From Anthoceros angustus (Eukaryota > Streptophyta > Anthocerotopsida > Anthocerotales > Anthocerotaceae): a stretch of 64,000 nucleotides of DNA. Below the pieces are notes generated by a model. The model had not been told where the DNA came from, did no database searches, and saw only the letters and a list, made by a program, of their open reading frames with translations. This document shows, one piece after another, positions 54,210 through 64,000 of this stretch. A program made the translations under genes and the position numbers. The stretch is taken from the NCBI GenBank assembly GCA_010909165.1, contig MU008193.1, positions 124,001 to 188,000 on the forward strand, read 5' to 3'. Every line of letters begins with the position of its first letter. Position 1 is the stretch's first letter.

Positions 54210-54832
54210 ATGTCGAGATCGGGTAGCTCAAATGGACAGGGTCGTCAAAGAGGCAATTATAATAGTAGACGAGATTCTCCCCCAAAATCACTTAAGTTGC
54301 CTGTTGACACTGTCCTAGACTTTTTTGAGCAAGACTACCCGATCATCTGGCTAAGAAGATTTGCTAAAAATTTTCTGGAAAAGGCCGCGATCACAAGCTG
54401 TTGCAATCCGATAGACACCCGAGAACAAAGTCTTTATTCAAAGCCCGAGCTGTTCAGAGAGGGCAGAATCCAAACTTGTTTTATTCCCAATCGGTTGCCG
54501 CAGATTGTCCTCTCGTGACTTCCAAACTTGCACATTTTAGAAAGAACTCCAATTCAACCTCTTCCAACAGCGTGCAAAGTACAATAGATAAATCACTCGT
54601 TGTCGTAACAAGAGCAGAGAAGACACTTTTACTCATCTTTTCAAGACATGACTTGATTAAAGATCTTCTTGTTGATACTGATTTGCCCGCTATCAGTTGT
54701 ACAATCTCTACTGATACATTGACTATTCAATTGGATATCAACAAGATAGTGCAAAAATTGGTGAATTTGGAGTTCAACGTGCAACATTTTATTCGAGATC
54801 CAATATTGTTGAGATCACCTCAAATGCATTAA
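54210..54832 (+). mobile_element. LTR-retrotransposon internal coding remnant
   Basis: After the PBS an ATG at 54210 opens MSRSGSSNGQGRQRGNYNSR, a basic start of gag character. The frame stops at 54518, and an overlapping frame (54401-54832) continues with EKTLLLIFSRHDLIKDLLVD. No zinc knuckle or enzyme motif is visible. I call it gag-like from position only. Confidence 0.35.
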
Positions 54833-54834
54833 CT

Positions 54835-55285
54835 GCTTCCGCTGTAGGGAGAGCCACCGTTGCCTAGCATCGCAGCAAGCTGGAGCAAGCAAGCATCCTA
54901 ATATGAATCGACGCAAAGTTGAGTTGTGACCTTTGAGATTCTCCTTGCACAGGACTATGATCGGCCCAACTGTCTTCTGTGTCCCTTCACGAACAGTTGA
55001 ACAAACGGTTAGGTTATTCGTCGTGGACTGCACCGTTTAACTAAACCTAGTATAACGTTTCAGGCCAACTAACGTTTCAGCCTAAAACTATCCTGTTGTA
55101 ATGTAGTAGCTAACTGTAAGGACATGGAAAGTTTGATGGAGAGGTCAACTCGGATAGGCTAGACAATCTTCGTTCTTCCTCCCCAAGTTGACCCATCCAA
55201 TCAAACCTTCCCTACATTATGATCAGTTAGTCCATTATCGTACCATAAGAAACAAACCCTATGATTGCAAAACTTATGTGTATGG
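54835..55285. other. Gene-free stretch
   Basis: No coding region recognised. AACGTTTCAG-type words repeat near 55054-55075. It may be leader sequence of the following copia element. Confidence 0.3.
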
Positions 55286-55389
55286 TTATAGTCATAGTTG
55301 TAACTATCTTGTAAGAGTTCGCATGTCCACAGGGTCCTTATAGTCATAGCTGTAACTGTCTTGTAAGAGTTCGCATGTCCACAGGGTCC
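55286..55389 (+). repeat. 52-bp tandem duplication
   Basis: Units 55286-55337 and 55338-55389 both start TTATAGTCATAG and end CCACAGGGTCC. They differ by a few substitutions. They lie just before the copia gag frame. Confidence 0.85.
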
Positions 55390-56466
55390 TTATCCCTATA
55401 CATGGATGCATTATCTAACCAATTTCAGCAACTCAGTTTAAGCACCCAAAATACATCTAGCATAATGTCAAGAACGACAATAGGGCCAATGTTTACCTCT
55501 GAGTTGAAAGAAAAGGATCGTTTCAATGGTACGAAGTATTCAGTATCCACTTTGCTGGCTCAGGGAGTCTAGAGTATCGTTGATGGATCACGTAAGAGAC
55601 CTGATCCCAATGCAATTCCGACCCCCATAATAGTAGAGATAGCACAATAGGAACAACATAACAGTATCTCCATAGCTTTGCTTGTTGAAGGACTTGATGC
55701 TGACCTTGTGCCTGATGTATACTAGAGTACCTAATTGAAGCCGCCGCCATCTGGAATCAATTAGAAACAACATATCAGGTAATGAATATGATGACACTCT
55801 ATGCTGTAAGGCAGGAGTTTTATGGTTTGAAAATGCGAGAAGGAGAAAAGGTCGCAACATACACGAGCAAATTCCGCCATTTGAGAGCTCAGATCACATC
55901 ATTGACAAGAGTTCAAATGCCAAAACTGGATGTTGTTGCTCTGAGTCAACTTCTGACGAGTTTACCTCCTTCATATTAGTCCTTTGTGACTAGCCAGAAT
56001 GGTCCGACTAGCCAACACCTCTGCCGCTTTTGCAAGTCCAAGCACAACTACTCTTGAGGAAGTAATTGGTGCTTTCTTCCTGGAAGAGCAGACTGTTCTC
56101 TTCGAATGCTCCTAAGAGCAAAACAAAGAAAGTGTCAGCTGTTAATTTCAAATTGCAAAAAGGAAAAGGGAGAGGAAAGTTTGTTCCCTCCCAAAGATTA
56201 GATTCTTCTCCATCTACATCCTCTAAACGACCAGGGAACTGTAACTGGTATGATTTGCTGGCCATTGGGCACGAGAATTTAAAAAGAAGAAGTCAGGAGA
56301 GCCTCAACAGACTCCCAAAAACATAATAAGCGTGGTAATATGAAACAAGCATTCAATTGACACTAAAGCTTCAGTGAAGATACTGACTGTGTGTGTTGCC
56401 CGTTCTGTATCTGGAGACAATAACTGGTACTTGGATTCTGGTGCCACCTCGCACATTTGCAACAGC
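55375..56466 (+). mobile_element. Ty1/copia gag and protease start, interrupted
   Basis: Gag frames with stops: LKEKDRFNGTKYSVSTLLAQ (55375-55572), AVRQEFYGLKMREGEKVATY and FRHLRAQITSLTRVQ (55782-55979), then a basic, lysine-rich part and a decayed zinc-knuckle area (GNCNWYDLLAIGHENLK). At 56419-56462 the protease starts, NNWYLDSGATSHICN, and is cut after AACAGC by a CACTA-like terminus at 56467. No downstream pol is found to the right. Confidence 0.85.
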
Positions 56467-57160
56467 CACTACTAGGAAAAGTGTATGTTAAATATGTTAA
56501 ATATGTTAAATATGTTAAATATGTTAAATATGTTAAATATGTTAAATATGTTAAATATGTTAAATATGTTAAATATGTTAAATATGTTAAATATGTTAAA
56601 TATGTTAAATATGTTAAATATGTTAAATATGTTAAATATGTTAAATATGTTAAATATGTTAAATATGTTAAATATGTTAAATATGTTAAATATGTTAAAT
56701 ATATTGAATATATTGAATATATTGAATATATTAACTATATTAACTATATTAACTATATTAACTATATTAACTATATTAACTATATTAACTATATTAACTA
56801 TATTAACTATATTAACTATATTAACTATATTAACTATATTAACTATATTAACTATATTAACTATATTAATTATATTAAATATATTAAATATGTTAAATAT
56901 ATTAATATAAATAGTGAGGAAACATAATGAGTTCAAGGACTAAAAACTCTCCTCATCCTATACATGAAACCATCTCCCAAGCAATAGTGAATACAATCAA
57001 CGTTTCCTCGACAACTGTGATTGTAGGTGAGATTGTCCAAATTTTAAGTTTTAAGATAGTAAGAGTAATGTATAATTTAATTTTTACATCCCCATAAAAT
57101 ATAGCATGTCACTTTAAAATTTTCAATGGATTTCCTATTTTTTGTTTAGGTCTAGTAGTG
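56467..57160. mobile_element. CACTA-like element filled by a 9-bp satellite
   Basis: Left end CACTACTAGGAAAAGTG; right end, reverse complement, CACTACTAGACC. Nine terminal bases match (CACTACTAG). Adjacent triplets (AGC left, TAT right) are not a target duplication, and copia sequence lies only on the left, so the two ends may derive from different insertions or a later rearrangement. Most of the interior is satellite. No coding capacity. Confidence 0.5.
56483..56895. repeat. 9-bp minisatellite in three homogeneous blocks
   Basis: About 24 units of TATGTTAAA (56483-56698), then three of TATATTGAA, then about 16 of TATATTAAC (to about 56865), ending with TATATTAAT, TATATTAAA and one return to TATGTTAAA. 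Because 9 is a multiple of three, frames stay open on both strands through the array; these are not genes. Confidence 0.95.
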
Positions 57161-57180
57161 TATATTTTTATAGTGTAATA

Positions 57181-57188
57181 TATATAAA
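57181..57188 (+). promoter_or_regulatory. Candidate TATA box of the Dr1/NC2-beta gene
   Basis: TATATAAA lies 279 bp before the start codon and only 21 bp after the CACTA-like right end. If used, the transcript would have a leader of roughly 250 bases. Other AT-rich words nearby make the call uncertain. Confidence 0.35.
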
Positions 57189-57466
57189 GTGCTATTTTAG
57201 AACTACCATCTTAAGTTCTTGATTGGTATACTCTTGTATATAAGGGCTCTTAGAGCTATGTTTTAGGGTATCTACTGAGTACTATCTTTTTTTCTATAGG
57301 AGTCCATACTTCTCTCATTATCATATTTTACAACAATCTATATTTATTATGTAAGAGTTTCATTTATTTTGATCATTATTGTACACATCATAGGAGACCA
57401 TATTAACACCTAGTGGAGGTGCTTTGCCCTGTTGCTGAGAAGTATTGGCAAGACCATATTGCAATT

Positions 57467-58331
57467 ATGACGAGAGCAGCTAGAGAGCCCAAGGAGATGT
57501 CCCTTCCAAGAGGTAATCTAACTTGTGCATTCGCTATGGACGTTTTACAATCTCTCTCACACTTGTGTTTAATTGTCTACCAGCATCAATTATAAGATAT
57601 GTAAAAGAGATATTGCCACCTGACATGCGGGCTGACAAGGAAACAAAGGAACTACTAGTGCAGGGCTGCGAAGGTAGAATCATCATTCCCTACTTTTTGG
57701 AAAAGGTTTTTATGCCTTTTTGTTCAAATTTATCCTTGCGAGTGCTTCATTCTTGCTATCAATGAGTATTATCTCTCACGTTCCCTAAGTCAAGCCACCC
57801 GCTGATTTTGCTCTTTCCTTTCAGAATTCATACACATGGTGTCTTCCGAGGCTAATGAGATATGCAACCAAGAAGGGAAGAATACCATAACTACGACTCA
57901 TCTGTTGGAAGCTCTCAAGGTAGGATCATTAGTACCCGCAATCAAATTGTGGTTAAATCCAGCAGTTCGTCAAATTGTCCACAACATCATGTGACTGTTT
58001 GGGCCTGTAGAATCTAGGATTCGAGGAGTACATCCAAAAGGTCGAGCAGGCTCGCCAGCAATCTAGGACGGAGATCTTAGTGAGTAGTTTCTTGCCAATT
58101 CATGCAATGTTGCTTATGAGAAGTGATAGTTTGATTGATAAAAATGTATTGATATTTTGCAATATCCACTCCAATGGCTTTCAGAGTCTCCGAAAACCTC
58201 GAGCTAAAAGGGAAAAGGATAAGTGTGCGGATGGCATGACAGAAGAGGAAGCTTTGGAATTACAGCAGCGCATGTTTGCAGAGTCTAGGGCACGCATGAA
58301 TAGTAGAGGAGCTACTCCATTAAAACCATAG
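57467..58331 (+). CDS. DR1: Dr1/NC2-beta histone-fold transcription repressor, five exons
   Basis: Exons 57467-57512, 57584-57673, 57825-57919, 58011-58079 and 58185-58331 join in frame with GT/AG borders to 148 residues. The histone fold spans about residues 14-90: LPRASIIRYVKEILPPDMRA, EFIHMVSSEANEICNQEGKN, TITTTHLLEALKNLGFEEYI. The C-terminus has the family signature MTEEEALELQQRMFAESRAR. NC2-beta pairs with NC2-alpha (DRAP1), binds TBP on TATA DNA and blocks TFIIA/TFIIB entry, in the nucleus. Length is close to plant homologues. The start ATG is the first in the conserved frame. Introns are 71-151 bp. It looks intact. Confidence 0.92.
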
Positions 58332-59530
58332 AGTTACAAAGATGACATGTCCTAACAACATACGAACATAGGCTACCATAACATCATAAGCACATAGGCT
58401 AGTGTAACATTTCTTTTGGGTACTCGTTACCCTAAAACCCTAATCTCTCCATTATTAATCATAATCGTTATCATAATAGTAAGATAAATTGTATAGAACT
58501 CTCTATAATGATGATCGTTTCCGGTGACTAATCGGACACATAATGTGTGAAAGTATCAACAGTAGGGGAATGAATCGTTTCGGGATACCCTAATTATTCA
58601 CCTTATACTTGACCTTTGGCAGTTTCGGGATCTGCTCAGCTCTAATGTCAAATCCTTCTCAAGTTTCTCATTTATTGCCAGCTAATTGTCCAGCTTCTCG
58701 CTCAGTTTCTCCATGTCGTCACAAATATCCAAAGGTGGAATGTGCTTGGACCACGTCCTCCTGAAGTAAAATTTAGTACTACAAAAATAACCCTCCATAT
58801 TCTCGTAGTCTTGCGAGTAGGAGTAGGACAAGAGTGTCCACCATGTGTTGTGCTCTTGTTTTTTTTCTTTTTTTGTATTGCCTTCATTCAAAGCATAAAT
58901 GCCGATATGTACAACAAAGGCCTCTGTCGGGACTTGAGGAATCATTGACATACCATGCCTAATTTTATCAAAATAACCCGGACAAATTGAAAGGCTTTAT
59001 GAAAGGTGGCTAATCTTATTAGGAGAGAGATTAAAATGCAGGATTAATGCTAAGGGTAAAAGGTGAACATAAAGATACTGCTCTATGCAATGGGACCAGA
59101 TAGTTAGCGCAAGAGCTTACAGTTTTGGAAAAAGAACAGTTTATCAACAAGCAGTTATTTGGGATCTTAACATTATGGACGATTCACTCAGAGCTTAAGG
59201 GCTAACGTAGACGTTTAGCAGCATTTAGGAACATGCTATACAGTTGCCTTGCATACTTAGCTAAGCATTCTTTTGATAGTTCGGGCCCTTGGAGCTTTGT
59301 GTGTGCAGATCTTGCAGCTCATAGATCTCCTAGTTATGTAAATTGAATATTAAACTAAAGCGTGACTTAAGTAATTGAATCATGTGAATTATGTTGCAAT
59401 CCTGTGCGTTTGTATGATGTTTGTATCAAAACAAATTACATGAGTATTTTTAGAACATAGCTAGATCAGCAAAGAACATCATTTTAAGGTGGGGAAGAAG
59501 TGACCCAAGACTACAAAAAAATGTTTTTTC
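58332..59530. other. No confident gene; weak repeat-like sequence
   Basis: 58332-58680 is an AT-rich 3' flank of the Dr1 gene. A minus-strand frame at 58951-58682 (YFRRTWSKHIPPLDICDDME) has some gag-like flavour but no motif. 58960-59530 shows no supported feature, apart from a purine run AAGGTGGGGAAGAAG near 59490 that could be a polypurine tract. Confidence 0.3.
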
Positions 59531-59875
59531 CACTCAAACTGAGGGAGAGGGCCAATAAATTTTGGTTCCCTCGTCAATCTTGTATGCTATGAGCCACCAT
59601 TAAGAGTGGATGATGACCCATGTAATAAGCACGGCATGGTGTCAATCTATTTAACATGAGTAGCCATGATGCGTACGACGAGGAGGAAGCGCTCAAGGAA
59701 AAGCATCAAATAAGCATAAGAATGTGATCACCCACTCATACTAAGGGAGAGGGCCAACAAAGTTTGGTTCCCTCATCAATCTTGTATGTTGTGAACCACC
59801 ATTAAGAGTGGATGATGACAGGTAGCCTTGATGCGTACGACGGGGAGGAAGCGCTCAAGGGAAAGCATCAGTTGT
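59530..59875. repeat. Pair of direct repeats of about 140-190 bp
   Basis: CTGAGGGAGAGGGCCAA through AAGCGCTCAAGGAAAAGCATCA (about 59540-59708) recurs at about 59742-59869 with substitutions and one internal deletion of about 50 bp. Both contain GATGCGTACGACG. They may be repeats within an LTR-element leader. Confidence 0.75.
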
Positions 59876-60179
59876 GCACTTATAAGAATATACACGTATA
59901 TCAGTATAGGGGCTAGCCTCCCCACTAGAAATACAAATATAAATAAAATATACATATAAGAAGCTTTGTTGAATCTAAGATATTCAGAAGTAAGACTCTT
60001 TAAGGCGTGACACCTCAATGCTGTGCTCTCAACTTTGACAACCCACAAGGACACTTCACATCTCACCTTTGTTGGCCAAAACAAGGCATGCAAAACCAAC
60101 ACCAACAGGCACCATGTAGATATAAATACAGCCCAGAACAATGAAGAGTCGAGAGGGTAGAATCACCCAACATTGGGCT

Positions 60180-60790
60180 GCTCAGTAGATGGAACAACCT
60201 GTGGGGATTGTTACCTTGTGCTATGCTCCGTTTTTATCTTTCTTTAGAGGCACAACTGTGGCAGCAACATACTGTGAATTTGATTTCCGAATCAGTCCTA
60301 CTGCCAACAACTCCTTGCACCTCTTGTCTACCATGTCCCACTCTAGCGGGCTCAATCTGTGGCATCTTCGGAAGATGGGCTCCTGGGTGGTAGTCACAAT
60401 TTTGAACTTGATCTGATCATATCTTGATCCCAGCTTGTTCCAGCTGAACGCAAAAGCCCCCCAGTTTTGATCCAGCATATCTCTTATCTTCGTTTGATCC
60501 TCCTTACTGATGTCACCTTTGACCTTCCAGATGTGCACCTCCTTGGTCACTATCTTTCTCTTCACCTCTGTGGCAACTACACTAGTGCACGTTTGCAGAT
60601 TCGGCTCACCAACGCTATTCTCCTCATCTGCAGCAGGCCATGTGGTGACCACATGGGTACTCAGACCCCCTCGAAAAGGAGTGTTTTTTTTGTTTTGTGT
60701 TTAAGTTGTGAGAATCGTGTGGAGTTGGAATGTGAAGTAGGTTAGCAAATAAGAAAAGTCTACTAGAGCCTAGTAGGAGGAAGAGAGTCT
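60180..60790 (-). mobile_element. Ty3/gypsy reverse-transcriptase N-terminal fragment, copy 1
   Basis: Minus-strand frame 60652-60221 reads KIRDMLDQNWGAFAFSWNKL, RYDQIKFKIVTTTQEPIFRR, RLSPLEWDMVDKRCKELLAV, GLIRKSNSQYVAATVVPLKK and stops after DKNGA. This is the start of a gypsy reverse transcriptase (entry of the fingers domain). Catalytic boxes are missing. A tandem second copy follows. Confidence 0.8.
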
Positions 60791-61430
60791 AGTCCTGATC
60801 CCGGATGTAACCTTGAGGGTTGGCTGCTCGAGATGGAACAACTGTGGGGATTGTTACCTTGTGCTATGCTGCTTTTATCTTTCTTTAGAGGCACAACTGT
60901 GGCAGCAACATACCGTGAATTTGATTTCGAATCCCTCACCGCCAACAACTCCTTGCACCTCTTGTCTACCATGTCCCACTCTAGCGGCTCAATCATGGCA
61001 TCTTCTAAGATGGGCTCGGTGGTAGTCACAATTTTGAACTTGATCCGATCATATCTTGATCCCAGCTTGTTCCAAATAACGCAAAGCCCCAGCTTTGATC
61101 CAGACATATCTTATCTTCGCTTTGATCCTCCCATCGATGTCACCTTTGACGGATGTGCACCTCCTTGGTCACTATCTTTCTCTTCACCTCTGTGGCAACT
61201 ACACTAGTGCACGCGTATTGCTCACCAACGCTATTCTCCTCATCTGCAGCAGCCATGTGGTGACCACATGTACCCCCTCGAAAAGGAGTGTTTTTTTTTT
61301 TTGTGTTTAAGTTGTGAGAATCGTGGAGTTGGAATGTGAAGTAGGTTAGCAAATAAGAAAAGTCTACTAGAGCCTAGTAGGAGGAAGAGAGTCTAGTCCC
61401 GATCCCGGATGTAACCTTGGAGGGTTGGTC
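60791..61430 (-). mobile_element. Ty3/gypsy reverse-transcriptase fragment, copy 2
   Basis: It repeats 60180-60790 in the same order, from GGAACAACTGTGGGGATTG to GATCCCGGATGTAACCTTG. Differences are mostly small deletions, which break the frame (IEPLEWDMVDKRCKELLAV, then RYVAATVVPLKKDKS). The right end shares AAGTCTACTAGAGCCTAGTA with copy 1. Confidence 0.8.
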
Positions 61431-62142
61431 GCCGACCTGCTAACGCGGTTGCTAACAGGACTGCTATGTGACAACAACCGACGGAGCTGCTATGGTAGCA
61501 ACTAAGTCGGAGTTATTTTCCGATAAATTCGGAAACCTATTTGGGCGAAATCACAGGAAATACCCGAACGGGAAGTCAGGGGGGAACATGGAGGTACTTG
61601 ATCCATGCCTTGACCTGCACCGGATCCTACCTATGGGTTGGACTCTTATGGAGGAGACTTTCACCGACCCATCCGATTCAAGAGCTCACCGAGGAGGAGT
61701 ACTGGCTATGTTGAGCACAAGAGAGGGAGGAGTCCAGCTCGAGGAGGTGGAGATTTTGTGGGAGAGTTTGCCCAACCAGCCAAGAGGGAGGAGAGCAAGA
61801 GGAGCATGGGGCCTAGGAGGCCTAGGAGAGATAATAGGGTAAGTGAAATAGTCAGAGGCCCATGTGCTATAGATAGATCAGAATCTTATCTTCTCATAGT
61901 GGATGTAATTAAGAGATAGGCCTCAGGATTGGTAGGCTAAGACCGATTGGTATTTTTGGCAAGCCAAGCTACTTTTGTGGGTCGATCTTGGGTATAAGAG
62001 GCGCCCTCTTGATGAAATGTAAGCAATGTTGGTTTAAGGTCTTGGTGTTTGGAATGAGCACGGGGTTTGGGGGTACCATCCAAAGGTAAGTCTAGACATG
62101 CTTTGTCACAGAGAAGCTAAGAAGACCACTGTTGCCTAGATG
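61431..62142. mobile_element. LTR-retrotransposon-related sequence without clear domains
   Basis: Frames at 61468-61919 are basic and rich in R, G, S and E (for example KREESKRSMGPRRPRRDN) with no recognised domain. GGTATAAGAGG at about 61991 is promoter-like. It borders the LTR that starts at 62143. Confidence 0.3.
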
Positions 62143-63402
62143 TGTGGCCGATCCGCAAGGGTGGTGGAAAGCAAGGGAGGGAGCCTTGAGGTCTCCTTGG
62201 AGGGAGTTTCCAAGGTCAAGAGGAAGGGGTTGTGAAGCCGGGAGGCTGTCCACTCTTCCTCATTCCCTTCAGCTAGTCTAGTACTCACCTTGTGTTTTGA
62301 GTTTGTGTGTTGGAGGTGGTGTTTGGGAGAAGAGAGGCGGGAGCCTGTGTGAGGAGAAGACAAGGCGGGAGCCTGTGTGTGGAGGAGAAGTCAAGGAAAA
62401 GTCAAGTGAGTTGGAGGCCGTGGGCTTGTGTGTTTGGAAAATGAGAGGAAAAGTGAACTGTGAGAGAAGTGGAGAATGGACATGGAGAGTTGCTGATTGG
62501 CTGTTTGAGAGGAGTAAGAAGGACTGGAGAAGTCTGTAAGTGATGTTTGTGTTGCTGAAGAGAGTGAGTGGAGGTTGAAGATCCCGTGAGTGGATGAGAC
62601 GGAATGATTAAGGTAGAACAAGTATTTTGAGAGTTGGTGAAGTGCTGTAAGGGCCTGGATGAGAACCTTGTAAGGACTGGAGAGGTCTGAGCTGGAAAGT
62701 GGAGATTGAATGGGGCGTGAGGTGTGAGAACAAGGAGAGTTGAAGAGAGTTGCTGGGAAACTTGGAGAGTGTGGGGAGGATCATGAGGCACCTCAAGGGG
62801 CTGTGAGAGCTGGAGAGGTCTGTATGGAGCTTGGAAGGTGAGTGAAAAGGCTGGAGGAGAGACAAGGAAGTCTCAAGAAGTGCAAGAGAAAGGGGTAGTT
62901 TGTGTGAGCAACCCTTTAAGTGAGTTGTCCTAGGTTTAGGTTTAGAGATTAGGGTTAGGGCTGCTTAGGTTGTCCATAAATAGTGTGTGAAAAGGTGACA
63001 CGTGGCTAACTCGATTGGTGGATCTAACTTTGTGGATAGATAAGAGAGAGGGTGTCCAACCTTATCCACTTGGATCCCAAGTGGGTCCCACCTTCTATTA
63101 ATAGCCGACTGATCCCAAGGTGGACCCCACTCGCTAAAATAGAGGGTGGTTGCTAAGATAGCAACCGGCCGTGCTGCTAAGGTAGCAGCGTGGCTAAGAT
63201 AGCCATGTGTCCGAGTGTTGTTAGGATAGTAGCTGTCTCAGAATCGCTAGATGTTTTGGTGTGTCCGTGTTTGGTTGGATTGGCTATGTTTTGGTTGTCT
63301 TGACACGAAATCACTCCCTTGGGTACGAATCTCAAGTCTACAACGATAAAGAGGGTAAATGTGGCCTCTTTGTGACCACTTGGTTTAGAAAATCACTCCA
63401 CA
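62143..63402 (+). mobile_element. Gypsy-type LTR, about 1.26 kb
   Basis: It starts TGTGGCCGATCCGC and ends CACTCCACA, giving a 5-bp inverted repeat TGTGG/CCACA. Three bases later comes a primer binding site for tRNA-Asp. TATA-like CATAAATAG lies near 62970. Size and primer fit Athila-like gypsy elements. A series of small hairpins is at 63148-63205. The start of a second copy appears at about 63909. Confidence 0.65.
63148..63205 (+). repeat. Three consecutive hairpins of one design
   Basis: GGTTGCTA-AGA-TAGCAACC (63148-63166), GCTGCTA-AGG-TAGCAGC (63173-63189) and TGGCTA-AGA-TAGCCA (63191-63205). All share a GCTA/TAGC inner stem and an AGR loop, while the outer stem bases differ but remain paired. 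Confidence 0.9.
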
Positions 63403-63405
63403 TTT

Positions 63406-63422
63406 TGGCGCCGTTGCCGGGG
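63406..63422 (+). promoter_or_regulatory. Retrotransposon primer binding site for tRNA-Asp
   Basis: TGGCGCCGTTGCCGGGG is complementary to the 3' end (with CCA) of plant tRNA-Asp as I know it, over all 17 bases. It marks the start of minus-strand DNA synthesis and fixes the upstream LTR border. Confidence 0.85.
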
Positions 63423-63908
63423 AGTGTCATTGTTGTCAAGACCTTAGAGTAGACTAACCTTGTCTAGTAGTGTATTAGGAGTCTTGAGTGTGATACATGG
63501 ATGCTACCCATTGAGTCTGAAAGTTCCGACTCCAGCCGTGAAGAGAAGACTCCAGCAAGAAGACAACGTCAAGCCGTGGAGCGAGGCTAAGGGTCGCATC
63601 GAGAGCCGAGGAGAGCACAGCAGCAACGACTGAGGAGCCAAGAAGCAAGCAACAGTCGCCTAGGACCGATGACCATCCTTGTCTTCGACCTCCGTCGAAC
63701 TTGTGCACCGTGAACTCAAAGAACTTTTGGACAGTATGCTAAGAGATCCTGCTAGACCAACAATCGCGTTGCGATAGTGACGACGTCATGGCGACTTCAG
63801 CCTTTTGCAATAACTACAGCCCATACCCACCGTATGGAGAGAAGAAGGTATGAAGATCCGACGAGTTTGTTGAACGCTTTGAGCAACTAACCATTGCAAA
63901 TCGTGAAC
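63423..63908 (+). mobile_element. Gypsy leader and truncated gag start
   Basis: After the PBS comes a leader, a short frame from 63501 (MLPIESESSDSSREE) that stops, and near 63800-63908 the pieces NYSPYPPYGEKK and, one base off, DEFVERFEQLTIANREL, the usual beginning of gypsy gag. Gag breaks off at 63908, where LTR-like sequence restarts. The element is therefore internally deleted. Confidence 0.6.
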
Positions 63909-64000
63909 TGGGATCCGCAAGGGTGGTGGAAAGCAAGGGAGGGAGCCTTGAGGTCTCCTTGGAGGGAGTTTCAAGGTCAAGAGGAAGGGGTTGTGAGCCG
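63909..64000 (+). mobile_element. Start of a second LTR copy, running off the window
   Basis: GGATCCGCAAGGGTGGTGG to the window end repeats 62150-62241 with two single-base losses. The terminal TGTGG appears reduced to TGGG. Only about 500 bp of internal sequence lies between the two LTR copies. Confidence 0.65.

Noticed and set aside
56457-56936. Open frames of repeated YVK, NML or FNI residues on both strands
   Set aside because: They are translations of the 9-bp satellite, which cannot acquire stops in phase. There is no protein character or start context.
1-64000. CRISPR arrays, bacterial operons or rRNA genes
   Set aside because: No regularly spaced repeat with unique spacers and no rRNA-like sequence. 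Spliced genes and plant transposons show a eukaryotic nuclear origin.

Overview
The window is nuclear DNA of a land plant. It has spliceosomal introns that are all short (about 70-150 bp), a dense mixture of Ty1/copia, Ty3/gypsy, CACTA, hAT and LINE relics, an array of DYW-class PPR genes, an F-box/kelch gene, a divergent pair of vicilin-type cupin genes and a histone-fold gene for Dr1/NC2-beta. The expanded DYW-PPR family with a divergent C-terminal tail, the very short introns and the gene-sized LTR debris fit a seed-free vascular plant such as a Selaginella-type lycophyte. That assignment is inference, not proof.

Layout. 1-20403 is a nest of transposons. A Ty1/copia element (gag at 1494-2367, protease/integrase at 19332-20403) is split inside its protease codons by one CACTA-type element of about 17 kb (2368-19331), with matching terminal inverted repeats and a 3-bp target duplication TAG. 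Inside the CACTA element lies a very GC-rich array of LTR-like units and coiled-coil fragments (about 2560-13440), then minus-strand hypothetical ORFs. A truncated second copy of the copia gag (1-771) ends exactly at the 5' half of a tRNA-Trp gene.

20570-41960 is a plus-strand PPR cluster: several degenerate fragments, then five long tandem copies (27642, 30568, 33384, 36847, 39296). Each carries an N-terminal motif like the ssDNA-binding PDF motif of OSB proteins, a PPR array, an E region and a DYW deaminase-like domain whose last residues are not DYW. As printed, every copy is interrupted by small indels or duplications. An F-box/kelch gene with one in-frame TAG (23111-24301, minus) sits among the fragments, and pieces of it were copied twice with PPR pieces. 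A clean hAT MITE is at 24700-25103.

42560-47830 is a storage-protein-like locus: a LINE reverse-transcriptase relic, a cupin 3' fragment, then two complete two-domain cupin genes transcribed away from each other (43339-44989 minus, 45790-47830 plus). Their shared 800-bp promoter holds a duplicated module with RY (TGCATG) and ACGTG motifs.

48670-57160 is again transposon debris: minus-strand copia pol, a foldback element, a second copia RNase H, a plus-strand copia gag-protease, and a CACTA-like piece filled with a 9-bp satellite. 57467-58331 is a complete five-exon Dr1/NC2-beta gene. 58332-64000 holds repeats, a tandemly duplicated gypsy reverse-transcriptase fragment and an LTR of 1.26 kb with a tRNA-Asp primer binding site.

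Caution. Many duplicated blocks differ from each other mainly by small deletions with few substitutions. That pattern suits consensus or assembly error in collapsed repeats as well as real decay, so frameshifts reported here need raw-read confirmation.
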